NCBI RefSeq assembly: GCF_963677945.1
Contig: NZ_OY782578.1
Location: forward strand, 3,935,258-3,999,257
Source of the DNA: an uncultured Bacteroides sp.
GTDB lineage: Bacteria; Bacteroidota; Bacteroidia; Bacteroidales; Bacteroidaceae
Reading direction: 5' to 3'
DNA: 64,000 nt
This document shows positions 8,918-17,530 of this stretch, in pieces. Every line of letters starts with the position of its first letter. The stretch's first letter is position 1. Position numbers and translations under genes: made by a program. Below the pieces are notes generated by a model. That model was not told the origin of the DNA, searched no databases, and saw only the letters and a list, made by a program, of their open reading frames with translations.

Positions 8918-10042
8918 ATGAAACATCTACATTATATACTTCTTTTTACACTGATACTTTTTACTGGTTGCACCAATAAACAAAAAAATAAAAGCGAGGC
9001 AGCAGGAGAACCTCTTAAAATAAAGTATGCAGAAGGCTTTTCCATTGGAAAAGCTGACGGTTATACCTGCGTAACAGTCTTCAATCCCTGGAAAAAAGGC
9101 GAAATATATGCCAGATATTATCTGGTGAAAGACACAAAGACCAGCGTTCCACAGGATGGGAAAAAGATTCAGGTTCCTCTGAAATCGTTGGTAGCCAATT
9201 CGGCAACTTACTTTGAGTTTCTGCAAATGCTGGGCGAACTCGACAAAGTGACCGGGGTATGCAGTGCTGCATGGGTTTATAATCCGGAGATATTGAAGGG
9301 AGTAAAAGAAGGCAGAATTAAGGATTTGGGAGATGCTTTCAATCTGGATATTGAGAATCTCCTCGTGCTCCATCCTCAAGTGGTAATGACTTCGGCTTAC
9401 AATGCAGAAGATGAAAACTCCAAAAGACTTACCCAAAGTGGACTGTCGGTTATCTATAATATTGAATGGCAAGAGACTTCCTTACTGGCACGCGCAGAAT
9501 GGATTAAATTTATAGGAGCGTTCTTCGATAAATCGGATTTGGCAGACAGTCTGTTTAATGATGTAGAAAAAAGATATAAAGATGTATCTGCATTGGCTCA
9601 GAAAGTAAAAGATCGCCCTACCCTGGTATCCGGACAAGATTTCCGTGGTACATGGACAATGCCTGCCGGGAGAAGTTTTAATGCAAAGATGTTCCGTGAT
9701 GCAGGGGGCTCATATTTCTATGAGAATGATACCACCAGCGGCAGCATATCTTCTAATATTGAATCGGCTTTGATTAATTTCAGCAAGGCAGATGTGTGGG
9801 TAGGCTCTCAGGCTAATTCATTGGATGAACTGGGTAAAATAGATGCAAAATACAAGCTATTCAAGGCATACAAAGAGAGAAATGTATATAATTACAATAA
9901 ACGAATGAATGCCTCAGGAGGTAACGACTATTGGGAAAGTGCCGTTGCCCGCCCCTACCTCATTCTTAGTGACATGATAAAAGCGCTTCACCCTGAAATG
10001 TTGCCCAATTATGAATTCACCTACATGCAAAAGCTGAAATGA
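8918..10042 (+). CDS. ABC transporter substrate-binding lipoprotein (iron-siderophore/haem/cobalamin class)
   Basis: This 374-residue protein has a lipoprotein signal with lipobox LFTGC near residue 18 and a BtuF/FecB-type fold: N-terminal lobe to about residue 180 (TGVCSAAWVYNPEILKG.., VLHPQVVMTSAYN), a connecting helix, and a C-terminal lobe with the typical GTWTMPAGRSFNAKMFRDAGGSY region. Such proteins capture ferric siderophores, haem or cobalamin in the periplasm for a FecCD permease. The permease gene overlaps it by 4 bp, so the two are coupled. The true ligand is not visible. The absence of a cobalamin riboswitch makes iron or haem somewhat more likely. Confidence 0.88.
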   Translation: MKHLHYILLFTLILFTGCTNKQKNKSEAAGEPLKIKYAEGFSIGKADGYTCVTVFNPWKKGEIYARYYLVKDTKTSVPQDGKKIQVPLKSLVANSATYFEFLQMLGELDKVTGVCSAAWVYNPEILKGVKEGRIKDLGDAFNLDIENLLVLHPQVVMTSAYNAEDENSKRLTQSGLSVIYNIEWQETSLLARAEWIKFIGAFFDKSDLADSLFNDVEKRYKDVSALAQKVKDRPTLVSGQDFRGTWTMPAGRSFNAKMFRDAGGSYFYENDTTSGSISSNIESALINFSKADVWVGSQANSLDELGKIDAKYKLFKAYKERNVYNYNKRMNASGGNDYWESAVARPYLILSDMIKALHPEMLPNYEFTYMQKLK

Positions 10043-11037
10043 GAACAAGATTTCTATTACTGATACTCCTTTTCTTTGTCGCATTTACCTGCGACATAGC
10101 CTTTGGAAGCGTAAACCTTTCGCTAAAAGATGTATGGTCTTCACTTACAGGAAGTGGCGGAGACGATTTATATAGGGAAATAATTATCAATTATCGCTTG
10201 CCTAAAGCCCTTACTGCCATTCTTACAGGCGCGGCATTGTCCGTGGCAGGTGTGCTGATGCAGACTCTATTCCGCAATCCGCTTGCCGGACCGGATGTAC
10301 TGGGCGTTACTTCGGGAGCCAGTCTGGGAGTAGCCCTGCTTACTTTGGGAGCCTCATCACTTCCTTGGTTTGTAATAGCCGGATGGGGACAGGTTACCGC
10401 TGCAGTTTTGGGAGCTGTTGGAGTATTGTTACTGATAATTATTGTATCTGTGAAAGTTCCGCAGACTGTATCCTTATTAATTATAGGAATGATGTTCGGC
10501 AACTTTGCCGGAGCCATTGTCAGCATTCTGCAAAGTACCAGTAACCCGGATACATTGAAACTATTCATTTCGTGGACTTTCGGAAGTCTTTCGGCTGTGA
10601 GCTGGGATTACATGGCAATCATGGCACCAATTATAATCGTAGGTACACTCTTGGCCTTCATTATGCAGAAAAAGCTCAATATTTTATTGCTGGGCGAAAA
10701 GTATGCCACCGGACTAGGAGTATCTGTTTCCCGCACTCGCTTGTGGATTATTCTGGCTACTGCCCTATTGGCAGGAACATCGACCGCCTTTACCGGACCA
10801 ATTGCCTTTATCGGTGTAACCATTCCACATATCGCCCGAGGCATTTTTCATACATCCGATCATAAAATGATTATTCCCGCCTCCATTCTTTGCGGAAGTG
10901 GCATTATGCTCGTATGCGACCTTATTTCACAAATGCCCGGCAGTCAGGGAACATTGCCTATTAATTCAGTTACCGCACTCTTTGGAGCACCCATAATTAT
11001 ATGGATAATTGCCAAAAATGGCGGAATGGGTAAATAG
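10039..11037 (+). CDS. FecCD-family ABC transporter permease
   Basis: This 332-residue integral membrane protein has about nine to ten hydrophobic helices. Family motifs include YRLPKALTAILTGAALSVAG (residues ~53-72), QTLFRNPLAGPDVLGVTSGA and GPIAFIGVTIPHIAR, the coupling-helix region that contacts the ATPase. It would carry the chelate delivered by the lipoprotein just upstream. In most FecBCD/BtuFCD operons an ATPase gene follows; here the next gene, after 125 bp and its own promoter, encodes a dehydrogenase. The ATPase must therefore come from elsewhere or be shared. Confidence 0.93.
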   Translation: MRTRFLLLILLFFVAFTCDIAFGSVNLSLKDVWSSLTGSGGDDLYREIIINYRLPKALTAILTGAALSVAGVLMQTLFRNPLAGPDVLGVTSGASLGVALLTLGASSLPWFVIAGWGQVTAAVLGAVGVLLLIIIVSVKVPQTVSLLIIGMMFGNFAGAIVSILQSTSNPDTLKLFISWTFGSLSAVSWDYMAIMAPIIIVGTLLAFIMQKKLNILLLGEKYATGLGVSVSRTRLWIILATALLAGTSTAFTGPIAFIGVTIPHIARGIFHTSDHKMIIPASILCGSGIMLVCDLISQMPGSQGTLPINSVTALFGAPIIIWIIAKNGGMGK

Positions 11038-11116
11038 TCTTTCAAAACACAGAAAAGTTCCATTATTACGGACACATAAATATTATAAGATTATTCCCCA
11101 CTTCAATTAATTTATT

Positions 11117-11124
11117 TATCTTTG
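11117..11124 (+). promoter_or_regulatory. -7 box before the saccharopine-dehydrogenase-family gene
   Basis: TATCTTTG fits TAnnTTTG and lies 38 bp before the ATG. The -33 element is poorly matched. Confidence 0.5.
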
Positions 11125-11162
11125 CCGAGTTATCAATATTAAAACAATTAAATTACACTTAA

Positions 11163-12356
11163 ATGGGTAGAGTTCTAATTATTGGTGCCGGCGGTGTTGG
11201 AACCGTTGTTGCACATAAAGTGGCACAAAATGCTGACGTATTTACAGATATCATGTTGGCTAGCCGTACAAAATCGAAATGTGATGCCATAGCTAAAGCT
11301 ATAGGCGGAGACAGAATAAAAACGGCTCAGGTTGATGCCGATAATGTAGATGAACTGGTTGCTTTATTCAATGATTTCAAACCTGAAATCGTAATCAACG
11401 TAGCCCTTCCTTATCAGGACCTTACCATTATGGATGCCTGTCTGAAGGCAGGAGTTAACTACCTTGACACAGCTAACTACGAACCAAAGGATGAAGCTCA
11501 CTTTGAATATAGCTGGCAATGGGCTTATCAAGATAAGTTTAAAGAAGCCGGACTGACTGCTATCTTAGGATGTGGTTTCGACCCGGGAGTAAGTGGAGTT
11601 TACACTGCTTATGCAGCAAAACATCACTTTGATGAGATCAACTATCTGGATATTGTAGATTGCAATGCCGGCGATCATCACAAAGCATTTGCTACTAACT
11701 TCAATCCGGAAATCAATATCCGTGAGGTTACTCAAAAAGGAAAATATTACGAAAACGGTGAATGGGTTATTACTGAACCTCACCAGATTCACAAGCCATT
11801 GAATTATCCAAATATCGGTCCTAAAGAATCTTACGTAATTTACCACGAAGAGCTGGAATCTCTGGTTAAGAACTATCCAACATTGAAGCGTGCTCGTTTC
11901 TGGATGACTTTCGGTCAGGAATATCTTACTCACTTACGCGTTATCCAGAACATTGGTATGGCTCGTATTGATGAGATAGATTACAACGGACAAAAGATTG
12001 TTCCTATTCAGTTCCTTAAAGCAGTTCTTCCTAATCCAGGCGATCTTGGTGAAAACTATACAGGAGAAACGTCTATCGGTTGCCGTATCCGTGGTATCAA
12101 AGATGGTAAAGAACGTACTTATTACGTATATAACAACTGTAGCCACGAAGCAGCTTATAAAGAAACAGGTGCTCAGGGTGTAAGTTACACAACAGGTGTT
12201 CCTGCAATGATTGGAGCTATGATGTTCCTTAAAGGCGAATGGAAAAACCCTGGAGTAAACAACGTAGAAGACTTTAATCCGGATCCATTCATGGAACAAC
12301 TAAACAAACAAGGTTTACCTTGGGTAGAGGTGTTCGACGGAGATTTGGAACTTTAA
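11163..12356 (+). CDS. Saccharopine dehydrogenase family; probable carboxynorspermidine/carboxyspermidine dehydrogenase
   Basis: This 397-residue cytosolic enzyme has an N-terminal Rossmann motif VLIIGAGGVGTVVAHKVAQ (residues 4-22). The family body includes NVALPYQDLTIMDACLKAGVNYLDTANYE (~80-108) and GCGFDPGVSGVYTAY (~138-152). Length and sequence style match Bacteroidales carboxynorspermidine dehydrogenase, which condenses aspartate semialdehyde with a diamine in the alternative spermidine pathway, rather than true lysine-pathway saccharopine dehydrogenase. The decarboxylase partner is not in the window. It has its own promoter and terminator. Confidence 0.82.
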   Translation: MGRVLIIGAGGVGTVVAHKVAQNADVFTDIMLASRTKSKCDAIAKAIGGDRIKTAQVDADNVDELVALFNDFKPEIVINVALPYQDLTIMDACLKAGVNYLDTANYEPKDEAHFEYSWQWAYQDKFKEAGLTAILGCGFDPGVSGVYTAYAAKHHFDEINYLDIVDCNAGDHHKAFATNFNPEINIREVTQKGKYYENGEWVITEPHQIHKPLNYPNIGPKESYVIYHEELESLVKNYPTLKRARFWMTFGQEYLTHLRVIQNIGMARIDEIDYNGQKIVPIQFLKAVLPNPGDLGENYTGETSIGCRIRGIKDGKERTYYVYNNCSHEAAYKETGAQGVSYTTGVPAMIGAMMFLKGEWKNPGVNNVEDFNPDPFMEQLNKQGLPWVEVFDGDLEL

Positions 12357-12369
12357 AATAAAAAGTTTG

Positions 12370-12401
12370 GAGGGAAATATTATTATTTCCCTCTTCTTTT
12401 A
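12370..12401 (+). terminator. Terminator after the dehydrogenase gene
   Basis: A 10-bp perfect stem GAGGGAAATA (12370-12379) / TATTTCCCTC (12384-12393) is followed by TTCTTTTA. Confidence 0.8.
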
Positions 12402-12410
12402 TCTATATGC

Positions 12411-13427
12411 ATGAAAAACGTCTATCACCTCTTAAAGCTGTTTGGCAAAATTAAGAATAGAAGAATAAAATTACTAGGAATTTATCTTCTACATATCTTC
12501 AACAAAAGATATATAGGAATTTTTCTAGACCCTGTCATTGCATGTAATTTCCGATGCCGGATGTGCTATTTCAGTGATTCCGAATCAAAAACAAAAGGAA
12601 ACAAAAAGATAGACGTTGAAGATATTGAATTGATTGCTAATTCAATATTCCACCGGGCACTAAAACTGCAAATTGGTTGTGGCGCTGAACCTACCTTATA
12701 CAAAGGTATCCTTAAAATTATATCTTTGGGAAAGCAACATCGCATTCCATATATTTCAATAACTACAAACGGAGCTCTTATTACCAAAGATCTTCTAAGT
12801 AAATATGCCGAAGCGGGATTAAATGAGATCACTTTATCCTTGCATGGTCTTAAGAAAGAGACCTACGATTTTTTCATGACTAATGGTAAATTTGAACATA
12901 TCCCTGAACTTCTTAAAAATATTGCCGAAGTAAAGCAGACATATCCAGATCTTAAGCTACGGATTAATTATACAATTAACCAGGATAATTTATTTGATTT
13001 AGTTGAGTTCAATAATCTGTTCAACAAAGTTCCTTTAGATATTATTCAATTAAGGCCCATCCAAAAAATAGGTAATTCTGTTTATAACAATTTTTCAACC
13101 CAAACAATTGTTGACAACTACGAATGTATAATTACGCCAATAATTAATGAATGCAAAAGAAAGGGCATTATATGTATGGCTCCTTCTAAGAAAAACATTC
13201 TCGTAGCCGAAAAGGCAAAAGAATCTGATAATTCAATTGAGGAAGCTACCTACTGTTATGTTTCCCCTACTACATGTTGGCAAAAAGACTTTGATTACAA
13301 GAGCGAGAATTTTGAATCGTACTCTAAACGAAAAAGAGTAAGTCTGCAACTATTTAAAAGCATCTTTATAACCCCCAAAAAGAAAAAAAAAGATGCTACA
13401 ACCAAATTGAATTATTCTATTAAGTAA
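12411..13427 (+). CDS. Radical SAM protein of unknown substrate
   Basis: This 338-residue protein carries the canonical CxxxCxxC iron-sulfur motif in ACNFRCRMCYF near residues 44-54, a glycine-rich cofactor-binding segment (QIGCGAEPTLYKG) and ISITTNGALI, as in the AdoMet radical barrel. Two cysteines lie in the C-terminal part (CYVSPTTCW), fewer than a full SPASM domain would need. A Lys-rich tail ends the protein. It starts just after the terminator of the dehydrogenase gene and has no obvious partner peptide. It is probably a single-gene unit; the chemistry cannot be predicted. Confidence 0.85.
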   Translation: MKNVYHLLKLFGKIKNRRIKLLGIYLLHIFNKRYIGIFLDPVIACNFRCRMCYFSDSESKTKGNKKIDVEDIELIANSIFHRALKLQIGCGAEPTLYKGILKIISLGKQHRIPYISITTNGALITKDLLSKYAEAGLNEITLSLHGLKKETYDFFMTNGKFEHIPELLKNIAEVKQTYPDLKLRINYTINQDNLFDLVEFNNLFNKVPLDIIQLRPIQKIGNSVYNNFSTQTIVDNYECIITPIINECKRKGIICMAPSKKNILVAEKAKESDNSIEEATYCYVSPTTCWQKDFDYKSENFESYSKRKRVSLQLFKSIFITPKKKKKDATTKLNYSIK

Positions 13428-13445
13428 GCAGATTTGCAACAATTA

Positions 13446-13477
13446 TTGCCGTACTTAACTTTTTATTTTTATCTTTG
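13446..13477 (+). promoter_or_regulatory. Bacteroides-type promoter of bcp
   Basis: TTG at 13446-13448, 21 bp, and TATCTTTG at 13470-13477 fit the consensus. The start codon is 28 bp downstream. Confidence 0.65.
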
Positions 13478-13505
13478 TAAACATTAAATTTAGCAATTAA
13501 GAATT

Positions 13506-13952
13506 ATGAATATAGGAGATAAAGCCCCTGATATACTGGGAATAAACGAAAAAGGCGAAGAAATTAGCCTTAGCAATTACAAGGGAAAGAAAGTGGTATT
13601 ATACTTCTATCCAAAAGATAATACTTCGGGATGTACAGCTCAGGCTTGCAGCCTCCGGGATAATTATACCGAACTAAGAAAAGCCGGATATGAAGTGATT
13701 GGTGTAAGCGTAGATAATGAGAAATCTCATCAGAAATTTATCGAAAAGAACGAGCTTCCTTTTACTTTGATTGCTGACACAGAAAAGAAACTGGTAGAAC
13801 AATTTGGTGTGTGGGCCGAAAAGAAAATGTATGGTAGATCCTATATGGGAACATTAAGAACTACTTTCATTATTAATGAAGAAGGAATTATTGAGCGCAT
13901 TATTACACCAAAAGAAGTGAGCACCAAGAATCATGCTCAACAAATTTTATAA
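13506..13952 (+). CDS. bcp: Thioredoxin-dependent thiol peroxidase (Bcp/PrxQ)
   Basis: This 148-residue peroxiredoxin reduces hydrogen peroxide and organic peroxides in the cytosol using thioredoxin. The peroxidatic cysteine lies in YFYPKDNTSGCTAQAC (Cys46), with a second Cys five residues on (Cys51), the arrangement of the atypical 2-Cys PrxQ type. The conserved FGVWAEKKMYGRSYMG segment is also present. recA follows 30 bp downstream, so both may be transcribed from the promoter at 13446-13477. Confidence 0.95.
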   Translation: MNIGDKAPDILGINEKGEEISLSNYKGKKVVLYFYPKDNTSGCTAQACSLRDNYTELRKAGYEVIGVSVDNEKSHQKFIEKNELPFTLIADTEKKLVEQFGVWAEKKMYGRSYMGTLRTTFIINEEGIIERIITPKEVSTKNHAQQIL

Positions 13953-13982
13953 AGTATAAACAAGTAAATTTATAACTAATTT

Positions 13983-15023
13983 ATGGCAAAGAAAAATAGC
14001 GATGAATTAAATTTTGAAACAAATATGGCATCAAGCGAAAAATTAAAAGCCTTACAGGCTGCCATGGATAAGATAGAAAAAAGCTACGGCAAAGGTTCTA
14101 TCATGAAACTCGGCGATGATAATGTGCAGGAAGTAGAAGTAATCCCTACCGGTTCTATTGCGTTAAATGTAGCATTAGGAGTAGGTGGATATCCTAAGGG
14201 AAGGGTTATTGAAATCTATGGTCCTGAATCTTCTGGTAAAACAACACTTGCAATTCATGCCATTGCTCAGGCTCAGAAAGCCGGAGGTATTGCTGCAATC
14301 ATTGATGCAGAACATGCTTTCGACCGCTTCTATGCAGCGAAACTGGGTGTAGACATTGATAACCTTTTAATTTCACAACCTGATAACGGTGAACAAGCAT
14401 TGGAGATCGCAGATCAACTTATCCGTTCTTCTGCTGTTGACATTGTTGTAATCGACTCTGTTGCTGCATTGACTCCAAAAGCTGAAATAGAAGGCGACAT
14501 GGGAGAAAACAAGTTAGGACTTCAGGCTCGTTTAATGTCTCAGGCTTTACGTAAGCTAACTGGTACCATCAGCAAGACAAAAACAACTTGTATCTTCATC
14601 AACCAGTTGCGTGAAAAGATTGGTGTAATGTTTGGTAACCCTGAAACTACAACCGGTGGTAACGCCTTGAAGTTCTATGCTTCTGTACGTTTAGACATCC
14701 GTCGTACCAGCCAACTTAAAGATGGCGATGAAATTATCGGTAATCAGACTCGTGTAAAAGTAGTCAAGAATAAAGTGGCTCCTCCATTCCGTAAAGCTGA
14801 ATTCGATATCATGTTTGGCGAAGGTATCTCTCGTTCAGGAGAAATAATTGACCTTGGTGCCGAACTTGGAATTATCAAGAAGAGCGGTTCATGGTATAGC
14901 TACAATGATACTAAACTTGCTCAGGGAAGAGATGGTGCAAAACAGGTTATCAGTGATAATCCTGAACTAGCTGACGAACTGGAAGGCTTAATCTTTGAAA
15001 AATTAAGAGAGAATAAAGCATAA
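13983..15023 (+). CDS. recA: Recombinase RecA
   Basis: RecA forms filaments on single-stranded DNA, drives strand exchange and triggers LexA-type self-cleavage. This 346-residue protein has the Walker A motif GPESSGKTT (about residues 80-88), the L1/L2 loop regions ([23 protein letters not shown]) and the C-terminal [21 protein letters not shown]. It is complete and ordinary in length. It sits 30 bp after bcp and is followed by a terminator. No SOS-box-like motif was recognised upstream. Confidence 0.98.
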   Translation: MAKKNSDELNFETNMASSEKLKALQAAMDKIEKSYGKGSIMKLGDDNVQEVEVIPTGSIALNVALGVGGYPKGRVIEIYGPESSGKTTLAIHAIAQAQKAGGIAAIIDAEHAFDRFYAAKLGVDIDNLLISQPDNGEQALEIADQLIRSSAVDIVVIDSVAALTPKAEIEGDMGENKLGLQARLMSQALRKLTGTISKTKTTCIFINQLREKIGVMFGNPETTTGGNALKFYASVRLDIRRTSQLKDGDEIIGNQTRVKVVKNKVAPPFRKAEFDIMFGEGISRSGEIIDLGAELGIIKKSGSWYSYNDTKLAQGRDGAKQVISDNPELADELEGLIFEKLRENKA

Positions 15024-15040
15024 TATATTCAGAAAATATT

Positions 15041-15092
15041 GAAGAGTGAAGAGGAAAGAAATAAAAATCTTTTCTTTTCGCTCTTTTTTTTG
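15041..15092 (+). terminator. recA terminator
   Basis: A long imperfect stem (GAAGAGTGAAGAGGAAAGA, 15041 onward, pairing with TCTTTTCTTTTCGCTCTT) ends in a run of eight T. Confidence 0.85.
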
Positions 15093-15100
15093 TTTTATTT

Positions 15101-15129
15101 GTAACAACATTCTGTTTCGTTACGTCTAA
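15101..15129 (+). promoter_or_regulatory. Putative ECF sigma promoter of the DUF4252 operon
   Basis: GTAACA at 15101-15106, 16 bp, then CGTCTAA at 15123-15129 resembles the AAC / CGTC two-box architecture of ECF promoters and not the Bacteroides housekeeping consensus. The operon downstream encodes an ECF sigma factor, so autoregulation is likely. Confidence 0.6.
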
Positions 15130-15194
15130 TTTATGTATTTACATCGATAACGCGTTAATTAGTACAAAGTAATCATCTAAAAATCTACAGAATT

Positions 15195-15653
15195 ATGGTA
15201 AAGAAGTATTTTTTGTGTATCTCACTTTTCCTGGTAGCTCAATTGAGCCTTGGCCAGAATATTGAAAAGTTGTTTAAAGAGTTTTCTGATGCGCCTAACG
15301 TTGAGAATGTAAAATTAGATAAGTCTATGATGACGCTTGCAAAGTCTTTTACTAAAGGTGATGATCTGGGCGGAGTAAAAGACATCGACTCTTTACAGGT
15401 ACTTGATCTGAGCAAATGTTCATCGGAAATTAAAGATAAATTTGCCGAAAAGGTAAAAACCTTGAATACTGAAGGATATGAAACATTAGTCCGCTCAAAT
15501 GAAAACGGCGAAAATGTAAGAGTATTGGTTAAGATGAACAACGAAGACATCAGCGAATTGGTAGTTGTTACAACCGGCAAAGATGCTGCTTTAGTTAAGA
15601 TTAAAGGCAAATTTAATAAATCGGATATATCCAAACTTACTAATAAGCAATGA
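15195..15653 (+). CDS. DUF4252 family exported protein (first copy)
   Basis: This 152-residue protein has a signal peptide (residues 1-20, ending LSLGQ). The DUF4252 body contains VENVKLDKSMMTLAKSF and ends near LVKIKGKFNKSDISKLT. DUF4252 proteins are small periplasmic or lipid-anchored proteins of unknown function, often paired with ECF sigma factors in Bacteroidetes. The sigma gene starts 1 bp after its stop. A second member of the family closes the operon, and the two share the order [signal]-[..KLxDxYADxxx/FKEFSDA..]-[VxxSKTM/LDKSMM]. The paired copies suggest an envelope-stress output or sensing component (inference). Confidence 0.82.
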   Translation: MVKKYFLCISLFLVAQLSLGQNIEKLFKEFSDAPNVENVKLDKSMMTLAKSFTKGDDLGGVKDIDSLQVLDLSKCSSEIKDKFAEKVKTLNTEGYETLVRSNENGENVRVLVKMNNEDISELVVVTTGKDAALVKIKGKFNKSDISKLTNKQ

Positions 15654-15654
15654 C

Positions 15655-16155
15655 ATGGATGCCGAAAGCTTCAAAAAACAATATCTTCCACATCATCAAA
15701 AGCTTTACAGGATTGCCTATAAGCTATTGGGGAACCAGTGCGATGCGGAAGATATGGTACAAGAAGCGTATCTAAAGCTATGGAATAAACGGGAAGAGCT
15801 CGCAGAAATCAGAAATCCGGAATCATTTAGCGTTATCTTACTCAAAAATATATGTTTTGACTATCTTCGCTCAACTAAAAATGAGAGCGAAACTCAGGAT
15901 ATAGAAGTGGTAAGTAAATCAAATGAAACATCTCTGATTAACGAGATAGAAATTAAAGACGAGCTAAACTGTGTAAAACAGCTCATCACACAATTGCCGG
16001 GAAAGCAACAGGAGGTGATGAAATTAAGACATCTGAGCGAATGTTCTATTGAAGAGATTGAACAGATAACCGGACTTAATGCCATCAACATAAGAGTTCT
16101 GATATCAAGAGCCAGAAAAACGATACGCGAACAATTTAATATATTGAGACAATGA
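15655..16155 (+). CDS. ECF-type sigma-70 factor
   Basis: This 166-residue sigma factor has region 2 (YRIAYKLLGNQCDAEDMVQ, residues ~19-37, with the DAED motif for promoter melting) and region 4 (QEVMKLRHLSECSIEEI, then a helix-turn-helix in LNAINIRVLISRARKTI). It lacks regions 1 and 3, as ECF factors do. It is nested between a DUF4252 gene (1-bp gap) and a membrane protein gene (4-bp overlap, ATGATG). The next gene is probably its anti-sigma factor. The promoter at 15101-15129 is a likely target. Confidence 0.92.
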   Translation: MDAESFKKQYLPHHQKLYRIAYKLLGNQCDAEDMVQEAYLKLWNKREELAEIRNPESFSVILLKNICFDYLRSTKNESETQDIEVVSKSNETSLINEIEIKDELNCVKQLITQLPGKQQEVMKLRHLSECSIEEIEQITGLNAINIRVLISRARKTIREQFNILRQ

Positions 16156-16685
16156 TGAAAATCTTTGAAATAGAGAAATTAATAGCCGATTTTTATGAAG
16201 GTAAAACGTCGGTTGACCAGGAAAAGGAAATTATGCATTTTTTTGAGACTCAGGAAGTGCCTCCTCATTTACTGGCTGAAAAAGAGCTGTTTCTGGAGAT
16301 GTACAGTAGTTGCAAAGATATAGACAACGATATTGAGGTTCCGGCTCATTTGGAAAAAAAATTAAGTCTTCTTATCGACACGTGGGAAGAAAAAGAGAAA
16401 ATAAAAAAGCCTCGTCTGGAAAGAAGAATAATAAACTGGCAATTGATAAGCGGTATAGCAGCAAGTATATGTTTAATTCTGAGCATAGGAATCTATCCAT
16501 CTCTGGAGCAGCAAAAGCCGGTACTTACAGATACTTATTCAAATCCTCAGGATGCTTACAAAGAAGCTCAGAAGGCATTACTATTGGTCTCCAACAATCT
16601 GAATAAAGGAGTTTCTCAATTGGAAAGTGCCCAGGAGGATATGAATAAAGTGAATGAAATTATTAATAAACAAATCAGTCAATAA
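16152..16685 (+). CDS. Single-pass membrane protein, probable anti-sigma factor
   Basis: This 177-residue protein has a cytoplasmic N-terminal part of about 95 residues (EIEKLIADFYEGKTS, resembling the short helical N-terminus of Bacteroidetes anti-sigma proteins), one transmembrane segment (about residues 98-116, LISGIAASICLILSIGIY) and a helical periplasmic tail rich in Glu/Gln/Asn. No zinc-finger HxxxCxxC motif is visible. Its position, overlapping the sigma gene by 4 bp, is the main reason for calling it an anti-sigma factor. It is not a FecR protein. Confidence 0.6.
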   Translation: MMKIFEIEKLIADFYEGKTSVDQEKEIMHFFETQEVPPHLLAEKELFLEMYSSCKDIDNDIEVPAHLEKKLSLLIDTWEEKEKIKKPRLERRIINWQLISGIAASICLILSIGIYPSLEQQKPVLTDTYSNPQDAYKEAQKALLLVSNNLNKGVSQLESAQEDMNKVNEIINKQISQ

Positions 16686-16696
16686 TAAATATAGCG

Positions 16697-17161
16697 ATGA
16701 AAATAAAACATGTATTATTTGCAATATTAATGTGTTGCACCAGCATTGCATTTGCGCAGAATAAACTCATCGACAAATATGCCGATATGGATGGAGTAAC
16801 TTCCGTTTTTATATCTAAGACTATGCTTCAAATGATGCCTAATATGAAAACAGAAGGACTGGATATAGGTGGAATTGCTGGAAAACTTGAATCAATAGTA
16901 ATATTGACCAGTGAAAAAGCTGCCATCTCAAACATGATGAAAGGCGAGATTCATAATTATGCCAGTAATAAAAGATATGAAGAGCTAATGCGTGTAAGAG
17001 AAGAAGGCTCTCATGTTACTTTTTACATTAAAAAGAAACCAAATAATAAAATTGCCGAACTGGTAATGTTTGTAGATGAAAAACCTGAGTTTGTATTTAT
17101 ACAGATTACCGGCGATATGACGCTTCAGGATATTCAGAATATTACCAAGAGCAAAAAGTAA
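16697..17161 (+). CDS. DUF4252 family exported protein (second copy)
   Basis: This 154-residue protein has a signal peptide (residues 1-20, ending IAFAQ) followed by a DUF4252 domain with DKYADMDGVTSVFISKTML and a final ..PEFVFIQITGDMTLQDIQNI. It is the last gene of the sigma operon, 11 bp after the membrane protein gene. Similarity to the first copy is clear in architecture but low in sequence, so the two are ancient paralogues rather than a recent duplication. Function unknown. Confidence 0.82.
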   Translation: MKIKHVLFAILMCCTSIAFAQNKLIDKYADMDGVTSVFISKTMLQMMPNMKTEGLDIGGIAGKLESIVILTSEKAAISNMMKGEIHNYASNKRYEELMRVREEGSHVTFYIKKKPNNKIAELVMFVDEKPEFVFIQITGDMTLQDIQNITKSKK

Positions 17162-17312
17162 AGATCTTCTATAATCAATAGAGAAAGAAGCTCCCACCGA
17201 TATATTATTCTGGAAGGAAAAGGTAATGTTCTGCAAAGAAAAAGCAAATACCCTCTATTATTAATTATTGAATATATCTAATATACTACAGACTAATAGC
17301 ATAATAGTTCTT

Positions 17313-17358
17313 AATGGGGTTGTTCTAAATCGGAACAATCCCATTTTTGTATTTTTTT
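17313..17358 (+). terminator. Terminator of the ECF/DUF4252 operon, interrupted by a MITE
   Basis: The stem AATGGGGTTGTTC (17313-17325) / GAACAATCCCATT (17333-17345) has one mismatch and is followed by a T-rich tract. The MITE at 17359 is inserted at the end of this tract, so the T-run is duplicated on the far side. Confidence 0.75.
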
Positions 17359-17530
17359 GGTTCTTCGTCACTTTTGGTGGAAGATATTATATTGAACCTA
17401 TTATTCATAGTGCTTAGCAGATTTTTATCAGATTCAATAAATGGCTTATCAAAAAAGCATGTAGAATATTGATTAGATAAGCATTTGAGATAGTTTGCCT
17501 CCACCAAAAGTGACGAAGAACCATTTTTTT
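17351..17530. mobile_element. ISL3-like MITE, 164 bp, with 8-bp target-site duplication
   Basis: Perfect 23-bp terminal inverted repeats beginning GGTTCTTCGTCACTTTTGG lie at 17359-17381 and 17500-17522. They are flanked on both sides by the 8-bp sequence ATTTTTTT (17351-17358 and 17523-17530). The ends resemble ISL3-family termini (GGxTCTTCG...), and 8-bp duplications are the ISL3 rule. The 118-bp core has no transposase; it contains a smaller dyad (GCTTATC 17444-17450 / GATAAGC 17476-17482). It would move only with a transposase supplied in trans; none is present in the window. Confidence 0.85.

Noticed and set aside
17325-17507. 60-codon minus-strand frame
   Set aside because: It lies within the MITE and has no transposase features.
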